DNA from: JAGVJT01 sp964471225
GTDB lineage: Bacteria > Pseudomonadota > Gammaproteobacteria > Legionellales > Legionellaceae
Reading direction: 5' to 3'
DNA: 64,000 nucleotides
Assembly: GCA_964471225.1 (NCBI GenBank)
Contig: CAYYEZ010000026.1
Span: 62,001 to 126,000, forward strand
Every line of letters begins with the position of its first letter. The stretch's first letter is position 1. Positions 1-9,142 of this stretch are shown here, piece after piece. The notes beneath the pieces are model-generated. The model was given only the letters and a program-made list of their open reading frames with translations, made no database searches and was not told where the DNA came from. The position numbers were made by a program, and so were the translations under genes.

Positions 1-1089
1 CATGGGACCCGTATGTATCGCAGCCAATTTTTTTACTATGGCAACCGCGGGACTTTCTCTCAAATCATCAATATCAGCCTTAAAAGCCAAACCCAAGCAA
101 GCAATGCTCACATCAGAAGGTAATTTTTTCGGATTATCGAAAAGAAACGCTTCGATATTCTTTTTAATATTCTCGACAACATAAGCAGGTTTTTGATCAT
201 TCACATCACGTGCTTGAGCTATTAGTTTAGCGTGCTCAGGAGCACTCGCAACAATAAACCAAGGATCAACGGCAATACAATGTCCGCCAACACCTGGTCC
301 AGGCTTCAATATATTCACCCGAGGGTGTCTATTAGCAAGCTGAATTAATTCCCAAACATTAATTCCTAATTCATTACAAATGATCGATAATTCATTTGCA
401 AAAGCAATATTAACATCCCGAAAACTATTCTCTGTTAACTTACACATTTCTGCGGTGCGCGTATTTGTGACAACACACTCACCTTCAACAAAAATTTTAT
501 ATAAATGTGCAGCAGCCTCTGAGCAAGCAGCTGTCATACCACCAATGATACGATCATTCGCAACGAGCTCATGTAAAACTCGTCCCGGTAGGACGCGTTC
601 GGGGCAATACGCAATACGAATATCTGATGCTTCACCTTGAGCATGAGGAAAAGTTAAATGGGGACATGCGTCTGCCAACCACTTTGATAACTCTTCGGTA
701 GCGCCCACCGGAGAGGTGGATTCCAATATAATCAAATTACCAGCTTTCAAAACGGGTGAAATAGCATAAGCAGCAGACTTAATGTAACTTAAATCAGGCT
801 CATGTTGATTTTTAAAAGGCGTTGGAACCGCAATCAAAAATACATCCGCGGGCTCAGCTATGCACGTCGCTCTCAGAAAGCCCTCTGATACAACCGAGTG
901 AACAAGAATATCTAATTCAGGCTCAACAAAATGAATTTCTCCACGATTAACAGTATCTACAACTTTTTGGTTAACATCTACACCAATCACTTTTCGTTTC
1001 CGCGAGGCAAACAACGCTGCTGTTGGCAAACCAATATATCCCAGCCCGATCACTGAGATTGTAGAAAATTTCCCTTTTTCCTCAAACAT
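1..1089 (-). CDS. wecC: UDP-N-acetyl-D-mannosamine dehydrogenase, C-terminus cut by window edge
   Basis: Oxidises UDP-ManNAc to UDP-ManNAcA with two NAD+ in the cytoplasm, supplying an acidic sugar for surface polysaccharide. The frame stays open for 363 codons to base 1; E. coli WecC is about 420 aa, so some 57 residues lie outside. The N-terminus carries a Rossmann motif (VIGLGYIGLP, about residues 12-21). Further on are the substrate-domain motifs ESTSPVGAT, KLTENSFRDVNIAFANE and PGPGVGGHCIAVDP; the last holds the catalytic Cys. The ATG shares one base with the wecB stop (TGATG), so the two are translationally coupled. They form the end of the wzb-wza-wzc-wecB-wecC operon as far as can be seen. 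Other UDP-sugar 6-dehydrogenases are less likely given the wecB neighbour. Confidence 0.93.
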   Translation of the reverse strand, partial: MFEEKGKFSTISVIGLGYIGLPTAALFASRKRKVIGVDVNQKVVDTVNRGEIHFVEPELDILVHSVVSEGFLRATCIAEPADVFLIAVPTPFKNQHEPDLSYIKSAAYAISPVLKAGNLIILESTSPVGATEELSKWLADACPHLTFPHAQGEASDIRIAYCPERVLPGRVLHELVANDRIIGGMTAACSEAAAHLYKIFVEGECVVTNTRTAEMCKLTENSFRDVNIAFANELSIICNELGINVWELIQLANRHPRVNILKPGPGVGGHCIAVDPWFIVASAPEHAKLIAQARDVNDQKPAYVVENIKKNIEAFLFDNPKKLPSDVSIACLGLAFKADIDDLRESPAVAIVKKLAAIHTGPM

Positions 1090-2258
1090 CAAATCACCTC
1101 GCTTTCGTAAATCACACTAGTTTTTTCGAGCACAAAATATTTTTCAATGGCACTAACAATTCGCTCCGATGCTGCCCCGTCACCATACGGATTTTGTGCT
1201 AGGCTCATACGATTATACAACGCAGTGTCTTGAAATAATGCCATGACCTCTTTGACAATTTTTTTTGTTTCAGTTCCAACCAAACGAACTACACCCGCGT
1301 TTATAGCCTCGGGACGTTCTGTTTTATCACGCATCACAAGGACAGGTTTGCCCAACGAAGGAGCCTCTTCCTGCACACCACCTGAATCTGTCAAAATACA
1401 ATAACACTCTCTCATTAAGTATATAAAAGGCAAATAATCTACCGGTGGGATCAAATGAATATTTTTTTCTGTAGCAAGTAAGCGATAAACAGGCTCTTGC
1501 ACATTAGGATTTAAATGCACCGGGTAAACAATATCAACATCAGGAAGTCGTGTTGCGATTTGCTTAAGCGCTAGACAAATACGCTCAAAGCCATCACCAA
1601 AACTTTCACGACGGTGCCCCGTGACTAAAATCATACGTCGCGAAGAGTTTAAAAAAGAAAATTGATTTTTCAGCGCGCTCACCAATAATGGCTCTTTTTC
1701 TAAGCGAGATAGACTATGAAATAAAGCATCAATCACAGTATTACCCGTTACGTAAATCCGCGTATCAATTACACCCTCTTTTAAAAGATTTGCTCGCGCA
1801 CTTTGTGTGGGAGCAAAATAAAATGTCGTCATCGCATCGGTTAGTTTTCGATTCATCTCCTCAGGCCATGGAAGATATACATCACCCGTACGTAACCCGG
1901 CTTCAACATGCGCAACAGGAATACGACGATAGTAAGCAGCTAAAGAGGCAGCTAAGCACGTCGTTGTATCTCCATGAGTAAAAATAACATCGGGAGAAAA
2001 CATCTCAAGTACTTGATATAAACCGGTTAAAATTTTTGATGTTAAGTCAGATAAATTTTGATTTGGTGTCATCACGGAAAGTTTGAAGTCAGGCACAATA
2101 TCAAAAAAATCCAGCACAGAGTTAAGCATCTGCATATGCTGCCCGGAAACACACACTTTGCTCTCAAAAACAGGGTTGTCGGACAACTGCTGCACTAAAG
2201 GTGCCATTTTAATCGCTTCAGGTCTTGTTCCAAAAACACACAAGGTTTTAATTTTCAC
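1089..2258 (-). CDS. wecB: UDP-N-acetylglucosamine 2-epimerase (non-hydrolysing)
   Basis: Interconverts UDP-GlcNAc and UDP-ManNAc in the cytoplasm, the step before WecC. At 389 aa it is full length for the family. Motifs: GTRPEAIKMAP at residues 10-20, HGDTTTCLAA near 95, HVEAGLRTG near 117, and a C-terminal UDP-binding stretch with DSGGVQEEAPSLGKP and RPEAINAG. It lies 27 bases after wzc and overlaps wecC by one base. With the export genes upstream the product probably goes to an exopolysaccharide, capsule or O-antigen containing ManNAc or ManNAcA. No glycosyltransferase or polymerase for it is visible in the window. The fold and motifs are unambiguous; the end polymer is inferred. Confidence 0.95.
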   Translation of the reverse strand: MKIKTLCVFGTRPEAIKMAPLVQQLSDNPVFESKVCVSGQHMQMLNSVLDFFDIVPDFKLSVMTPNQNLSDLTSKILTGLYQVLEMFSPDVIFTHGDTTTCLAASLAAYYRRIPVAHVEAGLRTGDVYLPWPEEMNRKLTDAMTTFYFAPTQSARANLLKEGVIDTRIYVTGNTVIDALFHSLSRLEKEPLLVSALKNQFSFLNSSRRMILVTGHRRESFGDGFERICLALKQIATRLPDVDIVYPVHLNPNVQEPVYRLLATEKNIHLIPPVDYLPFIYLMRECYCILTDSGGVQEEAPSLGKPVLVMRDKTERPEAINAGVVRLVGTETKKIVKEVMALFQDTALYNRMSLAQNPYGDGAASERIVSAIEKYFVLEKTSVIYESEVI

Positions 2259-2285
2259 TTTGCTCAGTCCCTTGATTTTTTTACT

Positions 2286-4469
2286 CTACGATGAAATTTT
2301 TACAGTATTATCATCATGCGAATAATAATACGCATGCTTATAATACTGACCATAGTGATAATACAAGTACGACCCCTTCGTCACTTTAGTATGGAAGTTA
2401 AACACGGTACCTTGTACATGAACATTAGCATTGGAAAGACGCTTTAAAGCCAACCCAACTTCGGAAGGCTCGTGCTTTCCTGCTGCCACAACAAGATAAT
2501 TTAAGGCTGAGTGCTCGGCAACCACAAGCGCATCCGTCACTAATAAAATAGGTGCGGAGTCAAATAAAACAACATCATAGGCCTTGGATACAGTGTCTAT
2601 GATTGATTTGAAATTTGAGCTCATTAATAGCTCGGATGGGTCAGAAGGGTATGCGCCGCGAGACAACACACTTAAATTTTCATGCACAGAAGATAAAGAT
2701 AACGCAGCATCAAGCGACTGCTTGCCTGCTAATACCTCAGCTAGTCCCGGAGATGCGGGCAGATTAAAATACTTATGTAACGTTCCCCGTCGCAAATCGG
2801 TATCAATCACAAGCACACGCTTTCCACCTGCGGCCAACAAGTAAGCTAAGTTTGCTGAAACAAAGCTCTTTCCCACACCAGGGCTCAAACCGAGAATAGA
2901 AATCACATTATTTGACGAACAGGCTAACATGACTTGGATACTTGTCCTTAAGCTACGTAATGACTCAACAGCAAGACTTTTAGGATAAGCATGCGCCACA
3001 ACCAAAGACTGCTTGTCTTTAGACAAAGCGGTCGCTTCTTGACAGTATGGGATTGTAGCTAAATTAGGCAGCGTAAATCGACTTTCAATCCAGTGTGGGT
3101 CACTAATTTTGGGCCACAAAAGTTTTCGTATAAAGACAATACTAGCACCTAATAAAAATCCGGCAAGAAGAGCACCGAAATACACAATAGTTTTTCTAGT
3201 AGGTAATGGCGCATCAGGCAGTTTTGCATGTGCAAGAATGCGAAGATTGCTAACTGTACCAGCTTTTATCACTTGTAATTCTTGTATTTTTTGCAACAAG
3301 ATTTTATATAGAGCTTGTCGAACCTTGACATCTCGGGCCAAATTTACGGCAAGCTGATCAGATGCGGGTAAAGACTTGAGCTCCTGACGCAACTCCTGCT
3401 CTTCTTCTTGGAGCACTTTAAATTGCGCATCTATTGCTTGCATCGCAGGGTGAGCAATTGTGTATTTTTGCGCCATTTGGATTCTTTCTATGCGCAGCTT
3501 TCCTTGTTTTTGACTAATATCCGTCAGCTGCCGAAGCAAAAACTCCGCTTGAAGCTTCAAATCAATTTTGCCACTTCTCGCACGGTATTGATTAAATCGA
3601 TGCTCAGCTTTTTCAAGCTCTTTTTTAGTGATAGGTAGCTGTTGATTGAGAAAAAAGAGCGTCTGAGCAGCCTCTTGTGCTTTTTTTGCCGTATCTTTTT
3701 CCTGACTCACTTCAGCGAGTTTATTTAGAGTAGCAATAAGAACCTGAGGGTCACTGCCTGTCATCGTAGCGGTAAGCACACCCGTGCCTTGGTGCATTTT
3801 TGATCCAGTCTCTTCTATATCTAATCGAGTTAAAATCGATTGTATTACTTTCTCTGTAGAGAGTTTCTTGACTACGAATGATGAACCCACAGGTGCGTGT
3901 ACATTATCAATTCTCAGCGTCACAATACCAGATATTTTTTTTCCAACAAAACCTTCAGCCAATACTTGATCATTATATAGCAAACGAATGTGGTTCGGTT
4001 TATCTATCTCACAAATCAAGGGCTTATTTATGAGTCGAGCCGGGACATCAAGGACGCCAACTATTAAAGTATTTTTATTGTTTTTTTTCCAAAATCGCTC
4101 GAACCAAGTCAACTTAACTTGTGATTGAATATCTAGACCTAAAGTATCAATGACAGGCTCTAACACAAAGCGAGATTTAATCAGAGCAATCTGTGTAGGC
4201 GCAGAACCACCACTGTCACCTCCAAATAAAGCTGACAAACTAGAAGACATCCCGCCACCAAAACCAGGCTGTTTCGAGTCTACCTGTAACAACACACTAG
4301 ACTGATATTGTGGCACTAATCTCATTGCATATATCCCTGCAACGCCCAAACACAGAAAGACACAGGCTAAAATAAGCCACTTATGAGCCAAAAGATCATA
4401 CATCAGCGCTTTAATGTCTATTTCTTCCGAATGGCGCTCGTGAGATTGCATCGTTGACGTCGTATTCAT
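2286..4469 (-). CDS. wzc: Wzc-type tyrosine autokinase / polysaccharide co-polymerase
   Basis: Inner-membrane protein that controls chain length and export in Wzy-dependent polysaccharide synthesis by cycling tyrosine phosphorylation. I start at ATG 4469 (727 aa) because AAGGAG lies just upstream; the longer frame to 4520 would run into wza. Layout: cytosolic N-terminus, first membrane segment near residues 30-50, a long periplasmic Wzz domain with coiled coil, a second membrane segment after a PDAPLPTRK motif, then a BY-kinase domain. That domain has Walker A LGLSPGVGKS, Walker A' VIDTDLRRGT and VVLFDSAP. The C-terminal tail is a tyrosine cluster (SYLYYHYGQYYKHAYYYS), the autophosphorylation site. 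Wzb, two genes upstream, is the matching phosphatase. Confidence 0.94.
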   Translation of the reverse strand: MNTTSTMQSHERHSEEIDIKALMYDLLAHKWLILACVFLCLGVAGIYAMRLVPQYQSSVLLQVDSKQPGFGGGMSSSLSALFGGDSGGSAPTQIALIKSRFVLEPVIDTLGLDIQSQVKLTWFERFWKKNNKNTLIVGVLDVPARLINKPLICEIDKPNHIRLLYNDQVLAEGFVGKKISGIVTLRIDNVHAPVGSSFVVKKLSTEKVIQSILTRLDIEETGSKMHQGTGVLTATMTGSDPQVLIATLNKLAEVSQEKDTAKKAQEAAQTLFFLNQQLPITKKELEKAEHRFNQYRARSGKIDLKLQAEFLLRQLTDISQKQGKLRIERIQMAQKYTIAHPAMQAIDAQFKVLQEEEQELRQELKSLPASDQLAVNLARDVKVRQALYKILLQKIQELQVIKAGTVSNLRILAHAKLPDAPLPTRKTIVYFGALLAGFLLGASIVFIRKLLWPKISDPHWIESRFTLPNLATIPYCQEATALSKDKQSLVVAHAYPKSLAVESLRSLRTSIQVMLACSSNNVISILGLSPGVGKSFVSANLAYLLAAGGKRVLVIDTDLRRGTLHKYFNLPASPGLAEVLAGKQSLDAALSLSSVHENLSVLSRGAYPSDPSELLMSSNFKSIIDTVSKAYDVVLFDSAPILLVTDALVVAEHSALNYLVVAAGKHEPSEVGLALKRLSNANVHVQGTVFNFHTKVTKGSYLYYHYGQYYKHAYYYSHDDNTVKISS

Positions 4470-4486
4470 GCTACTCCTTTTCTCAC

Positions 4487-5311
4487 CTATGAATTTTTCA
4501 CAATACTTTGAGTAAACCAAACCGTCTGCACAATCGGCAACAGCTGATCCAACGTACGGTTGAATTGAGCCATCGGTGCGGCAGACACGTAAAGAATATC
4601 TTTAGGCTGCAAACTAAAATGTTCTGCTAATAATAATTTATCGGGTGTTTTCGCATCCAGCCAAAAAATCTGTGGATGCGTATAATCGCCTCGAATGACG
4701 TAAATACTGCTTGGGTCAGCATATTTCGAGTCAATCCAACCCGAAAGTGCCAATGCATCCGCAATAGATAACCGCTGATCCGTAATCGGCAAAAAGCCTG
4801 TTTTTACCACTTCACCTAATACATAGACTTTTTGACCTCTGAAATCAGCCACACGCACATTCACTTGAGGATTAGGAATATATTTTTCTAAACGCTTGGA
4901 GATTTCTCGCCGAACTCGATCCACTGTTTTGCCTGCAACACTCACGTACCCCACCAGCGGGAAGTAAATTTGTCCGTTTTCATCCACTAAATAACCGGCT
5001 TGTCCCGCAGCGCCCTGCATACCAGGTGTCAGTGCAGTATTGATTTGAGTCTCAGACTTAAACTCTTCATGCCCCCATACATGCACATGCAACACATCCG
5101 CAGGAGAGATTCGATAATGATGTCGTCCCACACGCTGATCTGCAATGAGAGAAGGCGTAATAGGAACAAGAGTCGGCTCTACATGGATTTTCTGTCGCAC
5201 TATATTTTTACGCATGGCGGATGTATTTAAATTTTGCATGCCAGGCATAACATTTATATCACAACCTGATAACAAAATAGCGCCTGTAATTAACGATAAT
5301 TTTTTTAGCAT
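4487..5311 (-). CDS. wza: Wza-type outer-membrane polysaccharide export lipoprotein (short form)
   Basis: Forms the outer-membrane pore for polysaccharide. I start at ATG 5311, just after the wzb stop, because it gives a clean lipoprotein signal (LLSGC, Cys near residue 17); the longer frame to 5356 would add 15 residues and bury the signal. The 274 aa hold one polysaccharide-export domain (VLHVHVWGHEEF, YLVDENGQIYFPLVGYV), one SLBB domain (KVYVLGEVVKTGFLPI) and a C-terminal segment (LLPIVQTVWFTQS) that could be the amphipathic pore helix. E. coli Wza is about 379 aa, so one SLBB-type repeat seems to be missing. Short Wza-like proteins exist in other bacteria, so this need not mean decay. Confidence 0.9.
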   Translation of the reverse strand: MLKKLSLITGAILLSGCDINVMPGMQNLNTSAMRKNIVRQKIHVEPTLVPITPSLIADQRVGRHHYRISPADVLHVHVWGHEEFKSETQINTALTPGMQGAAGQAGYLVDENGQIYFPLVGYVSVAGKTVDRVRREISKRLEKYIPNPQVNVRVADFRGQKVYVLGEVVKTGFLPITDQRLSIADALALSGWIDSKYADPSSIYVIRGDYTHPQIFWLDAKTPDKLLLAEHFSLQPKDILYVSAAPMAQFNRTLDQLLPIVQTVWFTQSIVKNS

Positions 5312-5312
5312 A

Positions 5313-5771
5313 TCACTTCCATACTCGCTCGTACCATTCTTCAATTCCCTGCTCAATTAAAGATAACGCTTGCTCAAAAATAATTTGAGGACGACGGAAA
5401 GGATCAGGGACATCAAAGCCACCCCACTTTCCAATACGGTGCACTCGACCACGCATACTTGTATATTGCTGCTCAATTTGCTCTTGCTGATCCGTTGTCA
5501 TTGTTAAGACTAAATCTGACCCAAAAAAAATCTCTGGCGTTGCTTGGCGTGCACGATGGGCAGAAATATCGACTCCACGCGCGCTCATGAGCGCCACAGA
5601 AGTTGGGTCTGCGGGATGATCGACCAAAGCCGCGAGCCCTGCTGAGCTCACTTTTGCAGTCGGATATTTAGATTTGAGTTTAACAGCAAGGAGCGCCTCG
5701 CCGATCGGGCTTCGGCAGATATTACCGATACAAACCACCAAGACATTCTCAATCATAGCCGGGTACAACAT
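5313..5771 (-). CDS. wzb: Low-molecular-weight protein-tyrosine phosphatase (Wzb/Etp type)
   Basis: Dephosphorylates the tyrosine tail of Wzc. The N-terminal P-loop reads CIGNICRSP (the CX5R signature) and the C-terminal acid loop reads DVPDPFRRP, where Asp is the general acid. The 152 aa length fits the family. ATG 5771 and ATG 5756 (giving MIENVLVV) are both possible. The AGAGG sequence is directly against the first and about 14 bases from the second, so the start is unsettled. It is the first gene of the polysaccharide operon and is followed at once by wza. Confidence 0.93.
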   Translation of the reverse strand: MLYPAMIENVLVVCIGNICRSPIGEALLAVKLKSKYPTAKVSSAGLAALVDHPADPTSVALMSARGVDISAHRARQATPEIFFGSDLVLTMTTDQQEQIEQQYTSMRGRVHRIGKWGGFDVPDPFRRPQIIFEQALSLIEQGIEEWYERVWK

Positions 5772-5798
5772 CCTCTGTTAATCCGTGATAACAACCAG

Positions 5799-5827
5799 AC
5801 GATACAGAACAGCGAAATCGAAGGCAA
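5799..5827 (-). promoter_or_regulatory. Putative sigma-70 promoter of the wzb-wecC operon
   Basis: On the minus strand TTGCCT (5827-5822) and TATCGT (5804-5799) are separated by exactly 17 bases. Each matches its consensus hexamer at 4 of 6 positions. The site is about 30 bases upstream of the wzb start, in the only intergenic gap before the operon. Prediction by eye. Confidence 0.4.
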
Positions 5828-5876
5828 GTATTTTTTATATTTTTTTAGGGATACAATCTACCCATTACACTCTAAG

Positions 5877-6512
5877 ATGAACAATACAATGAATACGCTC
5901 ATTATTATCGGTGCAGGTGGTCATGGTAAAGTGATTGCAGAGACCGCACTCGCTGCAGGTTGGTCAACCATTGCTTTTTATGACGATGCGTACCCGAGCA
6001 CGCGCCACACGGGTCAATGGGAGATACTCGGTACATCAATCGACCTATTAAACACTCAGTCAAACAGCCCAATAGTCATCGCCATCGGCAACAATATGAC
6101 TCGCATACAAAAAGCAACGCAATTTAAAGAGGCTGGCTTTCGATTCGCAACGATTATCCATCCTCGCGCAATCATCAGTCCATCCGCAAAAATTGGTGAG
6201 GGAACCGTTATTTTCGGCGGCGCCGTCGTCAATGCCTATGCCACAATTGGGGATCATTGTATTATTAATACCAATTCGACCGTTGAGCATGAGTGCCACC
6301 TTAACGAAGGAGTACATGTCTCTCCCAATGCAGCTTTAGGCGGCGGAGCCCAAATTGGCTCGATGAGCTGGGTAGGGATTAGCGCATGTGTCAAACAAGG
6401 CGCACGCATTGGAGAGTCTGTCATGATCGGTGCTGGTGCTGCGGTAGTAAGAGACTTACCGAGCTATTGTACCGCACTTGGCGTGCCGGCTCGTGTGATT
6501 GAGAAAAACTAA
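5877..6512 (+). CDS. NeuD/PglD-family sugar O- or N-acyltransferase
   Basis: A left-handed beta-helix acetyltransferase that moves acetyl from acetyl-CoA onto an activated sugar or sialic-acid-like sugar. The N-terminus has the PglD-like nucleotide-sugar domain (IIIGAGGHGKVIAE, residues 7-20). From about residue 95 to the end there are hexapeptide repeats (for example IGEGTVIFGGAVV, IGDHCIINTNSTV), with HECHL near 143 holding the probable catalytic His. The end ALGVPARVI is typical of the family. ATG 5889 is an alternative start four codons in. It is divergent from wzb, so it probably modifies the same surface polysaccharide. The substrate is unknown. Confidence 0.85.
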   Translation: MNNTMNTLIIIGAGGHGKVIAETALAAGWSTIAFYDDAYPSTRHTGQWEILGTSIDLLNTQSNSPIVIAIGNNMTRIQKATQFKEAGFRFATIIHPRAIISPSAKIGEGTVIFGGAVVNAYATIGDHCIINTNSTVEHECHLNEGVHVSPNAALGGGAQIGSMSWVGISACVKQGARIGESVMIGAGAAVVRDLPSYCTALGVPARVIEKN

Positions 6513-6523
6513 TTTAAAATGTA

Positions 6524-6547
6524 TTTTTTAAGTATACTTTAAAAAAA
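6524..6547. terminator. AT-only palindrome between convergent genes
   Basis: A run of Ts, a GTATAC-centred palindrome and a run of As form a nearly perfect inverted repeat between the ends of the acyltransferase gene and feoC. Both orientations end in a U-tract, so it could act as a weak bidirectional terminator. The stem has almost no G or C, so confidence is low. Confidence 0.3.
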
Positions 6548-6576
6548 TGCAAACACAAACACATGAAATAGCTTGC

Positions 6577-6759
6577 TTACACACACCGGAGACAACTTTT
6601 TTGACAATTTGAATTCTCAAATGGCTCAATCATGCCGCGTTCGACAAGAGTTTGAAGCATGGCTTTTAATACAGAAACATCCGTATGAAACACGCGTGCT
6701 AAATGATTGATACTCACACCACCTTCACGCTGAACGTAATCACGAAGTTGCAGTAACAT
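6577..6759 (-). CDS. feoC: FeoC-like ferrous iron transport regulator
   Basis: A 60-residue winged-helix protein at the end of feoABC. The helix-turn-helix region spans the first 45 residues (REGGVSINHLARVFHTDVSV, then LKAMLQTLVERG). The C-terminus has three cysteines spaced CxxxCxxC (CQKSCLRC), which resemble the [4Fe-4S] cysteines of Klebsiella FeoC. FeoC is thought to bind the cytosolic part of FeoB or regulate the operon, but its exact job is unsettled. The gene overlaps the feoB 3' end by 20 bases. Confidence 0.82.
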   Translation of the reverse strand: MLLQLRDYVQREGGVSINHLARVFHTDVSVLKAMLQTLVERGMIEPFENSNCQKSCLRCV

Positions 6760-8821
6760 GATGCCCCCCGTCTAAAGATAGCCGATATTTCAACCAACGC
6801 TGTACTATAAAAACGATTACAGCTATCGCAATTAACCATTCCAGCGTTTGACTAGGATGTCGCACGACTGTTGCAACTTGGTAGAATGATGTTGCGGCCA
6901 CATAAGCCACCACCGTCGACCAACCTACTGAAAACCACATCAACCGTTTAGTTGCTTCACTACGAATCACCGCAATTGTCGATACACAAGGCACATATAG
7001 CAAGATAAATAGTAAGTAGGCATACGCCCCCACTGCGCCATCAAATTGTTGCACCATTACCCCATAAACCGAGGTTCCAGCAGTCGCCATATTTGCATAT
7101 AAACCATTCAACGTACCTATGACCACCTCTTTTGCCAACACGCCAGTTATCAACCCCACCGTAGCAGGCCAATTGCTTTGCGTTAACCCCATGGGTGTAA
7201 ATAAAAATGTTAAATGCTGACCAACCCAAGCCAAAATAGAATCATGTTCTGCCACAAGATGTCCGTCAAAAGAATAGGTGCTCAACGCGCCTAATACCGC
7301 ACATACAGGGACAATAATCTTGCCCGCACGCAAGATAAATCCCTTTAGTCGATACATGGTTTCGCGTAATAAACGACTCAATAATGGACGATGATAAACA
7401 GGAAGCTCGAGAATTAATGGTGCGTGCTGCCCCTTAAATAGCGTGTTACGAAGCATAAAGCCTGTAAGCAATGCCATACCAATACCCATTAAATAGAGTG
7501 AAAACACAATGTTTTGACCAGCATTCGGGAAAAATGCCGCCACAAAAACCGCGTAAATGGCAAGACGAGCACTGCATGACATAAACGGCGTCATTAAAAT
7601 AGTTAGAAATCTATCACGCTCATTGTCTAAAGTGCGTGTGGCCATAATCGCAGGCACATTACAACCAAAACCAACAATAAGCGGCACAAACGCCTTTCCG
7701 GGCAAACCCAATGCTCGCATAGCCCTATCCATGATAAAAGCAGCCCGAGACATATAGCCAGAGGCTTCAAGTAAGGACAATGAAAAATACATACACGCCA
7801 TCACCGGAATAAATGTCAGCGTCGTACTCAGCCCTCGACCCACCCCATTCGCAAGCCACGCAATCACCCCGTCTGGACAATGAAAATAGGCTAAAACACG
7901 CGTTGGCAACGCTACAAATAACGCTTGTGTAGCAAAATCAAACACACCTTGTAATGCGCCGCCCACGTGGATGGCGAAAAAAAATAAAGCATACATCAGC
8001 GCAAAAAAGAGCGGTAATGCAAAAAATCGATGTAACAAAACACGATCAACCCTAGCTGTCCAACGATTACTTGCGTCTGTCGCTCGCGTCTGTATTTTTC
8101 GAGTTAACTGATTAATTGCAGTGTAACGCGCATCCGCCAAAAGCAAATCTAAAGGCTCTGTGCATGAAGGCAATGACACATTTTTTGTCAGCAACGTATC
8201 GCCCTCTGCTGCACGATAGGTTAAATATGTTAATGCACGAGAATTTTGCTGTTTTTGCAATTGCGCTGAGACAAAATCAAGCGCGTTTTTAGTCTCATTA
8301 GAAAGATGAAGCGGTAGCATCTGGGGTGAAGGCAACGAGGCAACTAAACATTGAGTGAGTGCTGAAATCCCCACACCACGATGAGCTTCTAACGCGACAA
8401 CAGGGCAATTAAACGCCGTTGAAAGGACATTTAAATCAAGCGTAGTACCTTGTGAACGAGCTAAATCCATCATATTCACAGCAATAATCACTGGAATACC
8501 TAACTCTAATAACTGGCTCGTCAAATACAAATGACGCTCAAAAGCACAGCCATCAATGACATTAATAATACAATCAAAATCTAAGGCGGCGACGGCTTTA
8601 GCCGTAATTTGCTCATCAAGGCTTGCTTTGGCAGAAGAAGTCAACGTGTACACACCAGGCAAATCAGTCAGTTCAACATCGACACTACCCGTCTTAAACA
8701 CCCCTGTTTTCTTTTCGACGGTCACGCCCGGCCAATTACCAACGTGCTGATGCTCACCGGTGAGCGCATTAAATAAAGTTGTTTTTCCACTGTTTGGGTT
8801 ACCGATAAGCAGTACACGCAT
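6740..8821 (-). CDS. feoB: Ferrous iron transporter B
   Basis: GTP-gated Fe2+ permease of the inner membrane. I start at ATG 8821, whose A is also the last base of the feoA stop, giving 693 aa; a start at 8836 would add five residues. The G domain is at the N-terminus: G1 GNPNSGKTT, G2 region WPGVTVEKK, G3 DLPG and G4 NMMD. From about residue 255 to the end come eight or so membrane segments with two Gate motifs, including VGFGCNVPAIMATRTL and FMSCSARLAIYAVFV. It is about 80 residues shorter than E. coli FeoB (773 aa), mainly in linkers and the C-terminus. Co-transcribed with feoA and feoC. Confidence 0.96.
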   Translation of the reverse strand: MRVLLIGNPNSGKTTLFNALTGEHQHVGNWPGVTVEKKTGVFKTGSVDVELTDLPGVYTLTSSAKASLDEQITAKAVAALDFDCIINVIDGCAFERHLYLTSQLLELGIPVIIAVNMMDLARSQGTTLDLNVLSTAFNCPVVALEAHRGVGISALTQCLVASLPSPQMLPLHLSNETKNALDFVSAQLQKQQNSRALTYLTYRAAEGDTLLTKNVSLPSCTEPLDLLLADARYTAINQLTRKIQTRATDASNRWTARVDRVLLHRFFALPLFFALMYALFFFAIHVGGALQGVFDFATQALFVALPTRVLAYFHCPDGVIAWLANGVGRGLSTTLTFIPVMACMYFSLSLLEASGYMSRAAFIMDRAMRALGLPGKAFVPLIVGFGCNVPAIMATRTLDNERDRFLTILMTPFMSCSARLAIYAVFVAAFFPNAGQNIVFSLYLMGIGMALLTGFMLRNTLFKGQHAPLILELPVYHRPLLSRLLRETMYRLKGFILRAGKIIVPVCAVLGALSTYSFDGHLVAEHDSILAWVGQHLTFLFTPMGLTQSNWPATVGLITGVLAKEVVIGTLNGLYANMATAGTSVYGVMVQQFDGAVGAYAYLLFILLYVPCVSTIAVIRSEATKRLMWFSVGWSTVVAYVAATSFYQVATVVRHPSQTLEWLIAIAVIVFIVQRWLKYRLSLDGGHHVTATS

Positions 8822-9051
8822 CACACATACTCCCATACTAAACCGGAAGCTTCATCCTCGCGAATCACAAGCGACAAACCTCGAATTTGCATCTCTAGCG
8901 GACAACCAAAAGGCGAACGGCGCACCACGCGCGCCTCAACACCACAAGTGACCCCAAGCGCAATTAAACGCCGGCGATAATCAGCATCAATCACACCATA
9001 GTGTGATAATCGCACGACATCTCCTGGCTGCAGGTCTGTTGTCTTTATCAT
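8821..9051 (-). CDS. feoA: Ferrous iron transport protein A
   Basis: A 76-residue SH3-like protein that works with FeoB at the cytosolic membrane face. Visible features are LQPGDVVRLS near the N-terminus, ALGVTCGVEARVVRRSPFG in the middle, and a C-terminal beta-barrel strand set (MQIRGLSLVIREDEA) usual for FeoA. It is the first gene of feoABC and its stop overlaps the feoB start by one base. GGAGAG lies about 18 bases before the ATG, which is far for a Shine-Dalgarno; no better in-frame start is visible. A Fur-box-like site lies 47-65 bases upstream. Confidence 0.93.
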   Translation of the reverse strand: MIKTTDLQPGDVVRLSHYGVIDADYRRRLIALGVTCGVEARVVRRSPFGCPLEMQIRGLSLVIREDEASGLVWEYV

Positions 9052-9097
9052 GATTTTAGTGAAATTGAACTCTCCTGGCTGCTATTCTAACACAAAT

Positions 9098-9116
9098 ACA
9101 ATCGATAATCATTCTC
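9098..9116 (-). promoter_or_regulatory. Fur-box-like operator upstream of feoABC
   Basis: The + strand sequence ACAATCGATAATCATTCTC matches the 19-bp Fur consensus GATAATGATAATCATTATC at about 13 positions, with GATAATCATT intact at the core. A TAGAAT hexamer at 9084-9089 (minus strand) could be the -10, which would put the operator over the -35. Repression of feoABC by Fe2+-Fur is the expected arrangement; fur itself is not in the window. Confidence 0.6.
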
Positions 9117-9142
9117 GAGTTGATTAAAAATAAACCTTAAGA

